Origin: Cliona cf. orientalis
Lineage: Eukaryota > Porifera > Demospongiae > Clionaida > Clionaidae
Assembly (NCBI GenBank): GCA_963930775.1
Contig: OZ005699.1
Coordinates: 5,291,501-5,355,500, forward strand
Length of the DNA stretch: 64,000 bases
Reading direction: 5' to 3'
Part shown: positions 21,201 to 30,724 of the stretch, in pieces
Layout: the number at the start of each line of letters is the position of its first letter
How positions within the stretch are numbered: the first letter of the stretch is position 1
Program-made: the position numbers and the translations under genes
Notes under the pieces: generated by a model
Databases searched by the model: none
What the model saw: the letters and a program-made list of their open reading frames with translations, nothing else
What the model was told of the DNA's origin: nothing

Positions 21201-23945
21201 CCCGAACACCACTCGAGTAAATCTCATGATTGCAATCTCTGGCTGTGTAGCCTTTGCATCCTTGATCCACAGGAACCGTAAAACATCTCTGTCACGATCT
21301 GCGACGGACACCATTAAGAAGGCCTTCTCCACATCCCCAACGAGGGCGACCTCGTGGAGTCTAAACCGAAGGAGAATATCAAGAATGCTCTGTCCGAAGT
21401 TAGGCCCAGTGTAGAGACAATCGTTGAGGGATGGGCCATCGGTTTTTGCGGAGGCATCATACACTACTCTCAGTTTCGTCGTCTGCTTATCATGTCGCAC
21501 AACAGCATGATGTGGAAGATAGTGAACTCTTCCTTCCTCAAAGACAGTAGGATCTGGGACCACTTCAACCACACCCTGACAGAGTTGGTCACGAATTACA
21601 GCATCATACTGATGAAGCTGTTCTGGGGTTTGGTTTAGTCTCCTGAGCAACCCGTTCAATCGTTTTCGGCACAATTCATAATTATCGGGGAGGAGTGGGC
21701 GTGACTCCTTCCAAGGTAAATGCACCTCGTATCTTCCCTGCTTGAAAGATATCTGCTGTGTAAATGTGTCATAAACTGACTGCTCATCCTTAAGGATGCC
21801 TAGGGATTCCAACTCCCAGAATCTCCTTAACCCCTCCTCTAAACTTTGCTGCTCAGTGAAAGCGTCAACTCTCAATGTATGGGTCGAGACAAAATTAATT
21901 GCTGTGCTTTCTTGGGCTACTCCTTCCACTGGGCCAGATAGTACCCACCCAAGCCTTGTCTCAACAGCTGCTGGTCCGCTAGCACCCCGGATTATTCTCC
22001 CAGTAACCACCTCCCAATAATGATCAGAACCAACTAGAATATCAATTTCCAACTCACCGCTGATATCGCCCGAGTCTGCCAGTTCCAATCCACTCAGGTG
22101 TTCATGGGCACCAGTCGCAGTGATCGGTGGAACAGGTATGGTGTCACAAATATGTGGCACCACTACAGCTGCCAGTATCAGAGGGTCACTGTTCTTCGTG
22201 AGGATTTTCAATTTGACAACATCGCGGACCTGCTGATCTTCTGTTGTAGAACCAAATGATTTGATGCTCATATTCTCGGATCGTACCATCCTTAGCTGAA
22301 GACGCTCTCTTACTCGGGTCGTTATATACGACCTTTGACTTCCTGAATCAAGGATAGCCCTCACTTCCAGGGTGGAACCTGAGCTGGTACCACAAACGGT
22401 AACCTTCGCTGTTTGCAGCAGGATCGGCGTATGAGAGCCTACGAGGGCTGTAGTCGTTGGGACGTATACGTCTTGGCTAGCAGATGTAGGAGGCGGCGGA
22501 TTTCTGGTGGATATGCCACTCGATGTGGCAGTTGCGTCGGCACTGGTACGGGAAGTCATACAGATGCTTGAATGGTGTCTCCCCCTGCAGTTGTTGCACC
22601 GGGCAGATGATCGACAATTCCTGCTAATATGATGCCGTTTGAGGCATATGAAGCACCGCCCCGCTGTGCGAAGAATGCGCTTTCTTTGCTCTGGATCCGT
22701 CACCGTCTGGCAGGAATTAGATGAATGAGCACCATTGCAATAGGCACAACCGACTTGTGTGGAAGCTCCAGTCGTCAGGGAGGTGGCAGTAGGTGGGGAT
22801 TTCGCTGCCGGTGACTTTCGCGATTGTTGACTCAGAGGTGATGCTCCAGCAGAGCGCTCTCGTGCTTCAACTTCCCTTCGGAAAATCTGCATCATTGCTT
22901 CAAAGTTCCATTCGCTCTCATTCAGCTCCCTGCTCACAATCAATCGCAATTCAGTAGGCAGCTTACTTACAAGAATTGATGACAGAAGCCCGCCATAAGA
23001 GCTTGCTGGGACGCCAAGAGCCCGGAGTCCTCTGACATTAGATTCTACAACATCAAACAACTGCCGGAGTCCCCTTAGGTTGTGTTGGGAGCTTACGGCT
23101 TCGAGATTAAGTAGGAGATCCATATGGCGGTTAACAATCAACTGTTTGTTCCCGAATCGTCGCTTCAAGGTTGCAACTGCCTCTTCGTAGTTGGCTGACG
23201 TGAGCGTCAAGCCTGCAATAGCTTCAGCAGCTGTTGACTCCAACAGAGAATTCAGATAGTTGAATTTGTCGATGCTAGAAAGGGTGGAGTTCCGATGCAC
23301 TGCCGACTCAAACGTGTCCCAGAATGTGATCCACTTAGTCAAGTCGCCATTGAACTTCTTGAGTGAGAGCTTGGGGAGCTTGACTCTGGTCGAGTGTACC
23401 GGTAGATCCCCTGCTGATGGTAGCTCGAGTGGAGGCGTGGTCACTCTGGAATGTGTGGGCGAGGTCGCTCGTGAGTGAGTGGGCGTGGACGCTGGTGATG
23501 AGGTGGGCGTTGCTCCGTGGGAGTCGTGTCCGGCACCAGTTTCACCCTCCGGTGGTGGAACGAGATCCGACCGAGAATCAGTGCGTTCACCTGTCCCCGC
23601 TGAGTGCGTGGCCGAGGGTTCATGCTTCTTACTAGTAGCAGCTGCTGCGTCAAGCGCACTGTCCAGATCAACAATCGCTAGCTCAATCTTCTCTCGTACG
23701 ATGTCCGCCTGCTCAATTTCCTCGTCAAGTACGTCTTCGTCGATTATCTCCACGATCTCGGCATCGAGCTTAAGGAGTAGTTCGAGCTTTTGTTCGAGGG
23801 CTTGTCTCTTCTGTTTCAATTTGGCCGCGCTTAGTTCTTCTCCAGAGTCCAACATTTCCTTGCTCTGAGTTATCATGCGTGTTACCGACGCGCGATGAGC
23901 GGCCCTGACCTTCCTTTTGCGGGTTAGTGCTTCAGCCATGTTCAA
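18258..23945 (-). CDS. BEL/Pao Gag-Pol polyprotein
   Basis: A single frame of 1895 residues. Domains in order, with rough positions: basic and coiled-coil N-terminus; Gag-like DUF1759 region (~190-360, LPKLSLKKFNGD and FWDTFESAVH); two Cys/His zinc knuckles (~425-465); aspartic protease (~530-640, with LDSGSQRSYI); reverse transcriptase (~810-1010, YVDDL near 949); RNase H region (~1130-1270); integrase with an H2C2 zinc region (~1450-1495) and a DDE core (~1530-1640, LSDNAKTF and WWGGIFERM); and the DUF5641-like C-terminus (~1725-1785). Gag and Pol in one frame is usual for many BEL/Pao elements. The length matches the family, and the protease-RT-RNase H-integrase order distinguishes it from Copia. 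Confidence 0.95.
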   Translation of the reverse strand: MNMAEALTRKRKVRAAHRASVTRMITQSKEMLDSGEELSAAKLKQKRQALEQKLELLLKLDAEIVEIIDEDVLDEEIEQADIVREKIELAIVDLDSALDAAAATSKKHEPSATHSAGTGERTDSRSDLVPPPEGETGAGHDSHGATPTSSPASTPTHSRATSPTHSRVTTPPLELPSAGDLPVHSTRVKLPKLSLKKFNGDLTKWITFWDTFESAVHRNSTLSSIDKFNYLNSLLESTAAEAIAGLTLTSANYEEAVATLKRRFGNKQLIVNRHMDLLLNLEAVSSQHNLRGLRQLFDVVESNVRGLRALGVPASSYGGLLSSILVSKLPTELRLIVSRELNESEWNFEAMMQIFRREVEARERSAGASPLSQQSRKSPAAKSPPTATSLTTGASTQVGCAYCNGAHSSNSCQTVTDPEQRKRILRTAGRCFICLKRHHISRNCRSSARCNNCRGRHHSSICMTSRTSADATATSSGISTRNPPPPTSASQDVYVPTTTALVGSHTPILLQTAKVTVCGTSSGSTLEVRAILDSGSQRSYITTRVRERLQLRMVRSENMSIKSFGSTTEDQQVRDVVKLKILTKNSDPLILAAVVVPHICDTIPVPPITATGAHEHLSGLELADSGDISGELEIDILVGSDHYWEVVTGRIIRGASGPAAVETRLGWVLSGPVEGVAQESTAINFVSTHTLRVDAFTEQQSLEEGLRRFWELESLGILKDEQSVYDTFTQQISFKQGRYEVHLPWKESRPLLPDNYELCRKRLNGLLRRLNQTPEQLHQYDAVIRDQLCQGVVEVVPDPTVFEEGRVHYLPHHAVVRHDKQTTKLRVVYDASAKTDGPSLNDCLYTGPNFGQSILDILLRFRLHEVALVGDVEKAFLMVSVADRDRDVLRFLWIKDAKATQPEIAIMRFTRVVFGVSASPFLLNATIDHHIKKYSSIDQPFVNKFRRSVYVDDLTAGSHDADSAYEFYVKSKMRLAEANFNLRKFDTNSPELYQRIQQNEQLIPQEDPKECVQTPPSSSGRERQVLGVRWDVANDVFIFDLSSVAHQMKETIPTKRNAISLATRFFDPLGVITPLTIRFKLLFQQLCETKVGWDELLEGELLTEWETLAADLQRSSPISIPRCCTRGEGMMVRSYALVGFCDASLRAYAAAVYLRIETENNTYSHLLCSKTRVAPLKKITIPRLELLSALLLARLISTITNALETEIELAELTCHTDSQVALYWIKGVDKEWKQFVQNRVIEIRKLVPIDHWRHCPGTQNPADIPSRGASTSELVEKLGLWLNGPSIIQAPVERMESEDVTLTDECLTELKAESREKMTTNLLSYNDTHAIISCQDYSNLRRLLRVTAYVFKFIKLLRRSKSPDSQQACSHCEFLTTNDIDAALVYWLRESQSAIPQSKNFHTWSLQFGLFKDRNGLWRCGGRLENAGVPQTAKHPIFLLKNHHLTELIVSECHSRVMHSGVAATLTELRSKYWVVKGRQLVKKILHKCVTCRRFHGKPYCPPPPPPLPSFRVNEARPFSYTGIDFAGPLYVKDTVVSSSRKVWICLYTCCVTRAVHLDIVPDMTSQAFIRSFKRFTSRRSFPVRVLSDNAKTFKAAAKAVAATLESPEVKRYFANVNISWSFNLEKAPWWGGIFERMIQTTKRCLRKTIGSARLTYDELLTSVTEVEMIVNSRPLTYQSSDDTEEPLTPSHLLLGYRVLSLPETVATTDKDEYLVEPTRVNLTRRMRHLNKAMDHFWRRWRSEYLLELRESHRHPGLAKGVVRTVAVGDIVIIHDDAHPRGLWRLGKVESLITGADGHTRGAAVRVLSSGQSTTILKRPVQRLYPLEVQAETNLMASNPPDTSKPTTDSENPIDLSEGNTSAELVPPRSAREKRKAFIRAQGNLKQWVDELNMY

Positions 23946-23960
23946 CCGATTTATTTCACC

Positions 23961-23978
23961 ATCCGGCTCGAAGGACCA
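23961..23978 (-). other. Primer-binding site, complementary to tRNA-Tyr
   Basis: The 18 bases next to the 5' LTR read TGGTCCTTCGAGCCGGAT on the minus strand. This is the complement of the 3' end of animal tRNA-Tyr including CCA. There is no spacer to the LTR. Confidence 0.85.
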
Positions 23979-24200
23979 TGTGATTATTATCGTATCTCTT
24001 CTATGAAATCGGAATAATTCAACGATAATTCTCAGTTAATCATAGGTTCGTTGGTGAATCAAATGAAACTCACGCTAAATAGCATGTCTCATGTCTTCAA
24101 TAGCACTATCACAAAACTCAACTGAACACGAGGCTAATCACGTGCCTCTCACATGACATTAACATTACATAGATGAATAATTATAGAACAATGTCTCACA
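23979..24200 (-). repeat. 5' LTR of the BEL/Pao element
   Basis: 222 bp, same sequence as the 3' LTR by eye. It should hold the promoter on the minus strand; no clear TATA box was seen. Confidence 0.95.
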
Positions 24201-24636
24201 AGGATTTCATAGGTCTTAAGACTTAGTAGGATTTTAGAGGCTTTCAGAGGTCTTAGTGTGATTGTAGAGGTTTTAGTGAGATTTTGAGGTTTTAGTGAGT
24301 TTTGCTCCCATTAAAACTTACTAAAACCTCAAAAAAGTTCAAACATGGACAAACCCTGGAAACTAACCCTAGAGACTAATCCTAATCCTGGTAAACAATT
24401 AAATTTTTACCTAGCTGAAATCCAACCCCTGACCCCTCTCGTAAATGGCCTTGTCCGTTTTCATAAGCATAAACCATGATAACCACACTTGGCTCAAGTG
24501 CATTAATCACTACTCTAGCTAGCTTGAATCTGATTGGTCATGCTTGCATTCCAATAAGGGTCACAAAAATTATGCCAGAGTGGCCAGACCCTCCCTCCTG
24601 CATGCTGGTGATTAGCCTCGAACCCAGGCTGAAAAA

Positions 24637-24872
24637 GTATAAAAGCGAGATTTGAACCCTCTACATTCTCTTAAGAGCCCCAACAACTACACCACTGCTG
24701 CCAATCGTTGTTTACCCTTTTTATAGAGAAACCCAAGCCGTTGGCAACTCCCCAGCCCCTCCCATCCATACCGCAATAATAATTATTATTAATAATATAC
24801 ATTAGTCCCTGATTATCGATTACACGTGCGCGTGATTGCGTCATAACACGCGCCAATAATCTAATTAGGATA
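24637..24872 (-). repeat. tRNA-derived SINE, copy 2
   Basis: Same unit as 16805-17046. The minus strand has TGGTGTAGTTGT (A box) and GGGTTCAAATCTC (B box), then the shared body. A fragment reading TTAGCCTCGAACCCAGGCT, the end of the foldback family at 30725, sits directly before it at about 24612-24630. Confidence 0.75.
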
Positions 24873-24944
24873 TCAAGCGCTGCGGAGAATCGATAGGCGT
24901 GGCCGACAAAAAAATGCAGCGCTTTCGATGCGCGTAGGCCTTAT

Positions 24945-25370
24945 CAGGGGCGGATCTAGGGGGGGGGGTTCAGGGGGTTGCAACCCCCCCAAACGATTTT
25001 GAGCAGCCCCTCCCACTTATATACAAGGCTTACTATAGCTTGGCACAGTAGTTGCCACTGTATGGTTAGCAGCAGACAAGCTGTGTAGTAGTATATAATT
25101 GGCCTCAAACCAACAGGTGGTGCACGGTGGTTAGTGGTACACCCTGAACATGGCTTCAGCTATGAATAATCTATTATAGACCACAAGAGTCAGCTGTGGT
25201 GCTAGGCATGGTAGTGTTACAGTACCTTACTAGGCACTCTGGGGCGCGAGAAGATGATTAAAGTGGGCGTGGCTCATTAAAAGTGGGCGTGGTCGCAAAA
25301 TTTTTCGCGCGCTTCGCGCGCAATTATATCTACAACCCCACCATACTAAAAAATCCTAGATCCGCCCCTG
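24945..25370. mobile_element. hAT-like non-autonomous element
   Basis: CAGGGGCGGATCTAGG at the left and CCTAGATCCGCCCCTG at the right are perfectly complementary. CTTAT flanks both sides, suggesting a 5-bp duplication. CAGGGGCGGAT-type ends are common among animal hAT relics. The interior holds a poly-G/poly-C stretch and a GCGCGCTTCGCGCGC palindrome. No transposase frame. Confidence 0.65.
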
Positions 25371-25702
25371 CTTATCAACCGATTCGAAGCATAATGAAGC
25401 CAGTTTTTCGACGATTTCGACTGACATATTATGCTTATGCGTCGTTCAGATGTCTAGATCTCTCATGTGCGTGTTCTCACTGCGTACGCGCGTACATGTA
25501 CCGGGCCGGGATTCATGATCGACGCCCACACACTACCGTATATGCACATAATATATCCCACCTATGTATACTCTTGTACTATAACAAGTGGGATATAACT
25601 GTGATATATTCCCTCCCTGAGGGGTACAAGGGAATATATGATCCTTAGATCCTAGTTGTAACAAATACTGTTATCTGATTGGTCAGGAGCAGGTATCTAC
25701 TT

Positions 25703-25763
25703 CTCATATAAACCTGTAAAAAGCTCATATAAACCTGTAAATTTTTCATATAAACCTGTAAAA
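25703..25763 (+). repeat. Three tandem 20-bp units
   Basis: The word TCATATAAACCTGTAAA occurs three times in succession with short spacers. Non-coding. Confidence 0.8.
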
Positions 25764-25845
25764 AATTGTTGCCTATGGTTAGGATTGTTGCTAGGCAGCA
25801 GTTTATATGTCAAGCCTATGGGCATTGTTGCTAGGATCTAAAGTT

Positions 25846-25981
25846 GTTAGACACTGTTTAGTCGGTTTCTACATGATTTAGAAGACCTCAGGGCTCAGTA
25901 GAACCCTCGCTTTGCTCGGGATTCTACACAGAGCCCTTCTGTCTTCTAAATCACGTAGAAACCTCCTAAACAGTGTCTAAC
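25846..25981. repeat. Palindromic hairpin element 1
   Basis: GTTAGACACTGTTTAG at the left pairs with CTAAACAGTGTCTAAC at the right. Arms continue through TTTCTACATGATTTAGAAGA and AGGGCTC to an apex reading CCCTCGCTTTGCTCGGG. 136 bp in total, almost all self-complementary. Confidence 0.85.
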
Positions 25982-26579
25982 TATTATATATATTCCTCCC
26001 TCTGGCTATTATTTTGACTAACCAGAGCCACAGTTTTAGTTCACACAAACAGTCATGTCATCATATCTAATACATTTGCGTGTGCACAGCACTAAGGCAC
26101 TATGTAGACATTGTTTACACGGTACAGACACGTACACGGAAACTCACGCGCACTAATTGACACTAATCAGGAACCAGTTAGCTATCGCTCGATCTGACAG
26201 GTCTACCACGTGGCAAGTTCAACAGTGCATGCAATATAATATAGCAAGTGAACTGTACTATATAGCTGCTATATAGTCCAAGTCTAGATAGCGTAAATCC
26301 ATTCAGTAGCCATTGCTGGAGTTTGTTGAACAGCGAAACTATTCTAAACTTGTTTTCGAAGCTACCTGACTGTCTTCTATTCACGGAAAGCAGAAGCACT
26401 GGTTGATTCAACTAGCCATGGTTCCGCGACTCAAGCCATCCGTCATCGGCTGTTTCTTTGCTGGTTGTTTTCTGTGCAACTCTCTTTCTGTTCAAAACTG
26501 TTGTTGCTAGGTTAGAACGGTTGTTGCTATGCATGGACTACGGTGCGCGTGACTTTTAGCCAATCAGGTGGGATATATA

Positions 26580-26699
26580 ATAGTTACAGCACGGTTGCCA
26601 GGGATTTATGGCGACGTAAACCGCCCTTGTCCTCGGGCTACGCCCTCGGACTCGGGTCGGTTTACTGCCATAAATCCCTGGCCCCGTGCTATAACTATA
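26580..26699. repeat. Palindromic hairpin element 2
   Basis: ATAGTTACAGCACGG pairs with CCGTGCTATAACTAT, and the arms continue through CCAGGGATTTATGGC and GTAAACCG to a CG-rich apex (CCTCGGGCTACGCCCTCGG). The unit is about 120 bp and non-coding. Confidence 0.8.
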
Positions 26700-26945
26700 A
26701 CATAAATTTGTGCATACAATATTATGCATGGGTTCAGTGCTGACTGGGCGCATTCCAGTGTCTTGGCTGAACGTTTTGGTGCAGCTGAATTTTTCAGAAC
26801 CCCTGGTCAGTTGCTTGCTGTATTCTAGCTATAATAATAAATTATTATTATTATCGTACGTGGTTTATATTTGCTGATGATGCCCGTGCAAAATTTAACT
26901 TTAAGTCGATGATTTGTGGCATAATAATTATTTTTTTATTATGAT

Positions 26946-26988
26946 CATAGATAATTAAGACTGCGTTACGCGGTTTTAATTATCTATG
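26946..26988. repeat. Short perfect hairpin
   Basis: CATAGATAATTAA and TTAATTATCTATG flank an apex with GCGTTACGC. 43 bp. It looks like a minimal member of the same kind of palindromic element. Confidence 0.7.
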
Positions 26989-27115
26989 TTATGATTTACC
27001 GCGGTATGCTGTCTCAGCTGCACGCGCAGCTTCATGCATATGTAAGATTCCCGTCTACAGTCTAGTATAGGTTAAATATCAGAGGATCCCACCCCCAGTG
27101 ATCCATGACTGGGTC

Positions 27116-27462
27116 TAGTCTCGTGCCCAGCCCCCTTTCACGCACGCGGAGAGAAGGGGTCTGGCCAAACGTGTATAGGACCCGTATCGCCCGTGCAACG
27201 TACAGTGCGCGCCAATCAGATGCACAGATCAAGTCACATGACTGCGCGGGCATGAACGGAATGCACATTAATGATTGTGCGTGTGCGCGTTCGTCCGAAA
27301 TGTAACCCTTGGTGCCCAATGGCATGTTAATTTATTCGCGTTTCTTATTCACACACACCAGAAATACGTGACATCATACATTCCTCGGCGACACGGGCCC
27401 TATACATGTTTGGCCAGACCCCTTCTCTCCGCGTGCGTGAAAGGGGGCTGGGCACGAGACTA
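27116..27462. mobile_element. Mutator-like foldback element, 9-bp duplication
   Basis: TAGTCTCGTGCCCAGCCCCC and GGGGGCTGGGCACGAGACTA form arms of about 65 bp that continue through GGAGAGAAGGGGTCTGGCC. The direct repeat GACTGGGTC lies immediately outside both ends (27107-27115 and 27463-27471). Long inverted ends plus 9-bp duplications fit MULE-type elements. No transposase. Confidence 0.85.
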
Positions 27463-27821
27463 GACTGGGTCAAGTGGCTGCATAAACGGCCCCCAAATTT
27501 TCGTGTGCTATTGTGACAGAGTTTTAGGTCACAGGTATCTTCTATGGTTGAAACTTTTTGCAGGGCCGTTCTTGCCACTTGATCCCCATCCCATGACTAG
27601 GTGAGGGATTTTAGTTTTTTTTTGGGGATCATGCCTCACACACACTGTGACATGTACTCGTAACGATTAAGCTATATAGGGTACAAATTGGAGTCTATAT
27701 ATAGCTGGAGTCCATTCATTCCCTATACCATTTTTCTGGTTTGTGATTTGGAGTGCTGGATATTTGTTATCAATATTAATTTTGCTTTTGGTTTGTAGCA
27801 ATAATTAACCCTCGGTGCATG

Positions 27822-28191
27822 CAGGGCCGTAGGAAGGGTTTTGCAATTGGGGAGGCTCCGGCTATGTTGAGCTTTGTGACAAATAAGTGCGCACGCAAAA
27901 TTTTGAAGCCACGCCCAATTAAACCACGACCAAAATTGCACCAATCCATATTTGTGAGCAACTCTATTAGCTGGTGCGGCTTATCGCCTATCGCAGGAAT
28001 GTGGCTTGCACTCATACCGACGAACTTGCTGAATCAGCACCAGTACCAGCTGTTTTGTGTGCGGTTTGCATATCAATCATGCACGCACGTGTACGCGTAT
28101 ATGCCATAATGATATGGTTTTGAGCGGTCACAGGTCAAATGTAAGACATGGGGCTCCAGCTGCCCCTGCCGTCCCGCCTCTGATGGCCCTG
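27822..28191. mobile_element. Possible hAT-like relic
   Basis: The ends CAGGGCC and GGCCCTG are complementary, and GCATG lies directly outside both (27817-27821 and 28192-28196). A further CCTGCCGTCCCGCC near the right end loosely pairs with the left. The inverted repeat is short, so this is tentative. The open frames inside have no recognisable product. Confidence 0.4.
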
Positions 28192-28670
28192 GCATGCACC
28201 ACAGGGTTACGGTAGTCGTTCCGTGTGTGTGTATCTGTCTGTCTGTTACCTAGCTAGCTGCTACATACCTCGTTTGTGAGTCCAAAGTGCGGTAATGTAA
28301 GGTTCCTTATGGTGTTCCAAATGCATGATTTGTGTGGATTTAGCCAAAAACATTTTCTTAGCCAGTTTTAGTGTCATTTGCTAATTCTATGCTTTTTGAC
28401 TTTGTCCGGCTAGCGATAGCATGACTTGCATATAAATAGAATGTTCTGTGTTGCGGTATGTATATACGCATATCATTAACCCTCGGCACATGTGCGTTAG
28501 GCGTGGGTGCAATAATTATTCGCCTTCCTCACTTAGCTTTCGATGGCAACAGTGGCTTCTTTTCAATCCTAACGATATGCATGTTTAGCTGCCTTGCCAT
28601 GACATTGTGCCTTCTTGTGGTACCCTGGCTAGCTAACATGTATGCATGCATGCATGGCCATGCAGTGCTT

Positions 28671-29075
28671 CAAGGGCGTATCTACCATTGAGGCAACCGA
28701 GGCAGCTGCCTCGGTCATCAATTCAGCCAGCTGTATACTTAAATACACAACAACACTCACCGTGCCACGTGCATGCCATGACAAATTTGTTTGCTGACTA
28801 AGCACTCGAACTTTTACAATGGCAGAAGGTATAGCTCCGATCTCTAAGAGAGCTAGACTGATGTCTCTCTCTGAGGTGATGTAAGTAATGTCATATGATC
28901 TTGACAAAACGGCTTTGCGCACCGTTCTAGACTCAAGAAGACTTTCTACGTTGCTATGAACGCCGAAAATCGGCAGGGTTTGACCCCTAAGGGGGTGTGG
29001 CTAAAAATTCGCATGCACTTCTCGCGCAATCTTTATTACCTGCCTCAGTATAAAAAAATTCTAGCTACACCCTTG
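28671..29075. mobile_element. Possible hAT-like relic, GGGCGTA ends
   Basis: CAAGGGCGTATCTA at the left and TCTAGCTACACCCTTG at the right are complementary apart from one or two positions. No clear target duplication. The interior contains CTGCCTCGG words and no coding region. Confidence 0.5.
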
Positions 29076-29668
29076 TGGCTTGCACCCAATTGTACCTTGA
29101 ATAGCACTGGTGTGCAAGTATAATAACAGCCTCATCCCTGGCCCTATGTTACCCCCTTTTTGCATGTAATACTGAAATGTGTAGCTAATTCCATGCAATG
29201 CTCCAAGGGTTTTGGGCTCGAGAGAGCTCTAATTAATAATATAGTGACCACTGTTGATAATGAATAAAAATTGTGAATTGCTTTTTAGCTTTAGACATAA
29301 TTATTATTGATTGGGTGAAAAACCAATAGAGTGTGTAATAGTATGTTGATAAAATTGACAGTTATCTGCAATCAGCCCCTAGCCCCGGCCCCCACTCCTA
29401 AATACGTTAAACTTATGATCTTTTTTTTTGCTGCATTTACACGTCACACAATCACTGCCACCACCACTGCCACTGAATAATTGATATTTTTGTGTAAATC
29501 TTAACATAGTAAGTACTTGCAGCTTCAGTCCTTCGATGTAACAGAAGATAAAACTAAGTCTAGAGCTCCATAGTGCACATTTCCCGTGTGCTGCAGTGTT
29601 GATGCTACATGTACATAGTGTGCCAGGTTGTGCACATGAGCAGAAGCAGTATTGACAACAAAATGAAG

Positions 29669-29817
29669 TACCGTAGTGTCCCGGGTAAGCGCCTATGGGT
29701 GCTTTCCCAGGATATAAATTCCATACATTTGTATAGAAACTACTACAGTGACCCCTTGAAATGCGGTACATGGGCACGTATACCCGGGAGTGGGCACTTG
29801 CTCGGGACACTACGGTA
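29669..29817. mobile_element. TACCGTA-type MITE, CCCGGGTA family
   Basis: TACCGTAGTGTCCCGGGTAA at the left and TCGGGACACTACGGTA at the right; 149 bp with a TA target site. Further internal words are partly inverted. Non-coding. Confidence 0.75.
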
Positions 29818-29873
29818 TTTATGACGCTCATGGGCCTTGCCAATCAATTTGTAGCATAGTGAAGGCAGTTTTT

Positions 29874-30110
29874 TTAATGATATTGATGGACATGTGACCT
29901 TAATCGTTTAATTTCACAAAACTTCTCCAGGACATAACATAGGGCACAGATGTGCTTGCAGCTTCCAATAGGGCCAGCACCAGCAGGACAGCCACAAGAA
30001 GCTGTCAGCACATAACCATTACTATCCATTGTTATATATATACAACGAAAAATATTTTTCAGATGATCATTAGTCTGTGTCATTACATGAGGGCATGGAT
30101 ACGTGTCTTG
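29874..30110 (-). pseudogene. SWIM zinc-finger protein fragment
   Basis: The minus-strand frame ending at 29874 encodes a SWIM-type zinc finger: SCGCPAGAGPIGSCKHICAL with the C-x-C ... C-x-H pattern, preceded by NGYVLTA and followed by YVLEKFCEIKRL. Upstream, the frame runs straight into the dispersed repeat at 30140-30358, which suggests the gene was cut by that insertion. No companion exons were found nearby. SWIM fingers occur in transposase-linked and ZSWIM proteins; the parent family is not known. Treated as a relic, although a surviving terminal exon is possible. Confidence 0.5.
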
Positions 30111-30139
30111 GATGCGCCCGGTTGCTGTGAACGCGCGGC

Positions 30140-30358
30140 GCGGGCGGAGAGAAGTCCGCACTACAAGGCTCAGGATTGGTCAGAACTGTAGGGCCGTGTG
30201 CACAAAGAAGAGTGGCCTTAATGCCTCGGGCCATAGAGACGCATTGTCGAACGATCGGTGCGAAAGCGCCGCGTGTTTCAAGAGGCCTGCTATAAAGCAG
30301 GCACTGGCGCTAGCTACCGAGCCTCGAGCAAAGCGAGAGGCGAGGTCTGTTCTTTGTC
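30140..30358 (+). repeat. Dispersed repeat, copy 2 (SINE-like)
   Basis: Matches 4472-4625 in inverted orientation. This copy is the longer one and abuts the SWIM relic. Confidence 0.6.
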
Positions 30359-30724
30359 GTACCTGTCAGTAGTCTGGTAGCAACGTTCGAGTGGAGCGAG
30401 AACGTCGCCATTGAAGGAGCCAGAGCAGTTGCTTGCTATGAGGGGTGTGGCCCCCGGCAACCACTTCAATCTGCGCATGCGCACGGTACTATCTTGCCTA
30501 GGCAGGATACTGTTTGTGCATGAACTACGTCTCTGTTTTATGAGCATGTACTGTTAATAGATGATCATGCATGATAGCCACATTATCCCATGATTGTGAC
30601 ATTAAACATACTTAATAAAATATCTTTCTTCATCAGGTAGCCATATGCATTTAATTTTGTAGATATCATTATGAGTAGCTACGAATACCGATTGGATGTG
30701 ACCAGCTTTAAATAGGGGGAAAGC

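Larger units (their letters stand above)
17950..24200 (-). mobile_element. BEL/Pao LTR retrotransposon, looks whole
   Basis: The element runs on the minus strand. LTRs of 222 bp (17950-18171 and 23979-24200) begin TGTGA and end TCACA on the plus-strand reading, and I could find no difference between them. AGGAT is duplicated directly outside both ends (17945-17949 and 24201-24205), the 5-bp duplication usual for this superfamily. Inside lie a tRNA-Tyr-type primer site next to the 5' LTR, one long gag-pol frame, and a G-rich polypurine tract next to the 3' LTR. No envelope-like region was seen. Near-identical LTRs and an uninterrupted frame mean the insertion is recent on an evolutionary scale. 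Confidence 0.95.

Noticed and set aside
18997-23868. Several 60-130-residue plus-strand frames
   Set aside because: Antisense shadows of the BEL/Pao polyprotein.
27062-27578. Frames with SPLSRTRREGVWPN in two places
   Set aside because: They are translations of the two arms of the Mutator-like foldback, not a protein family.
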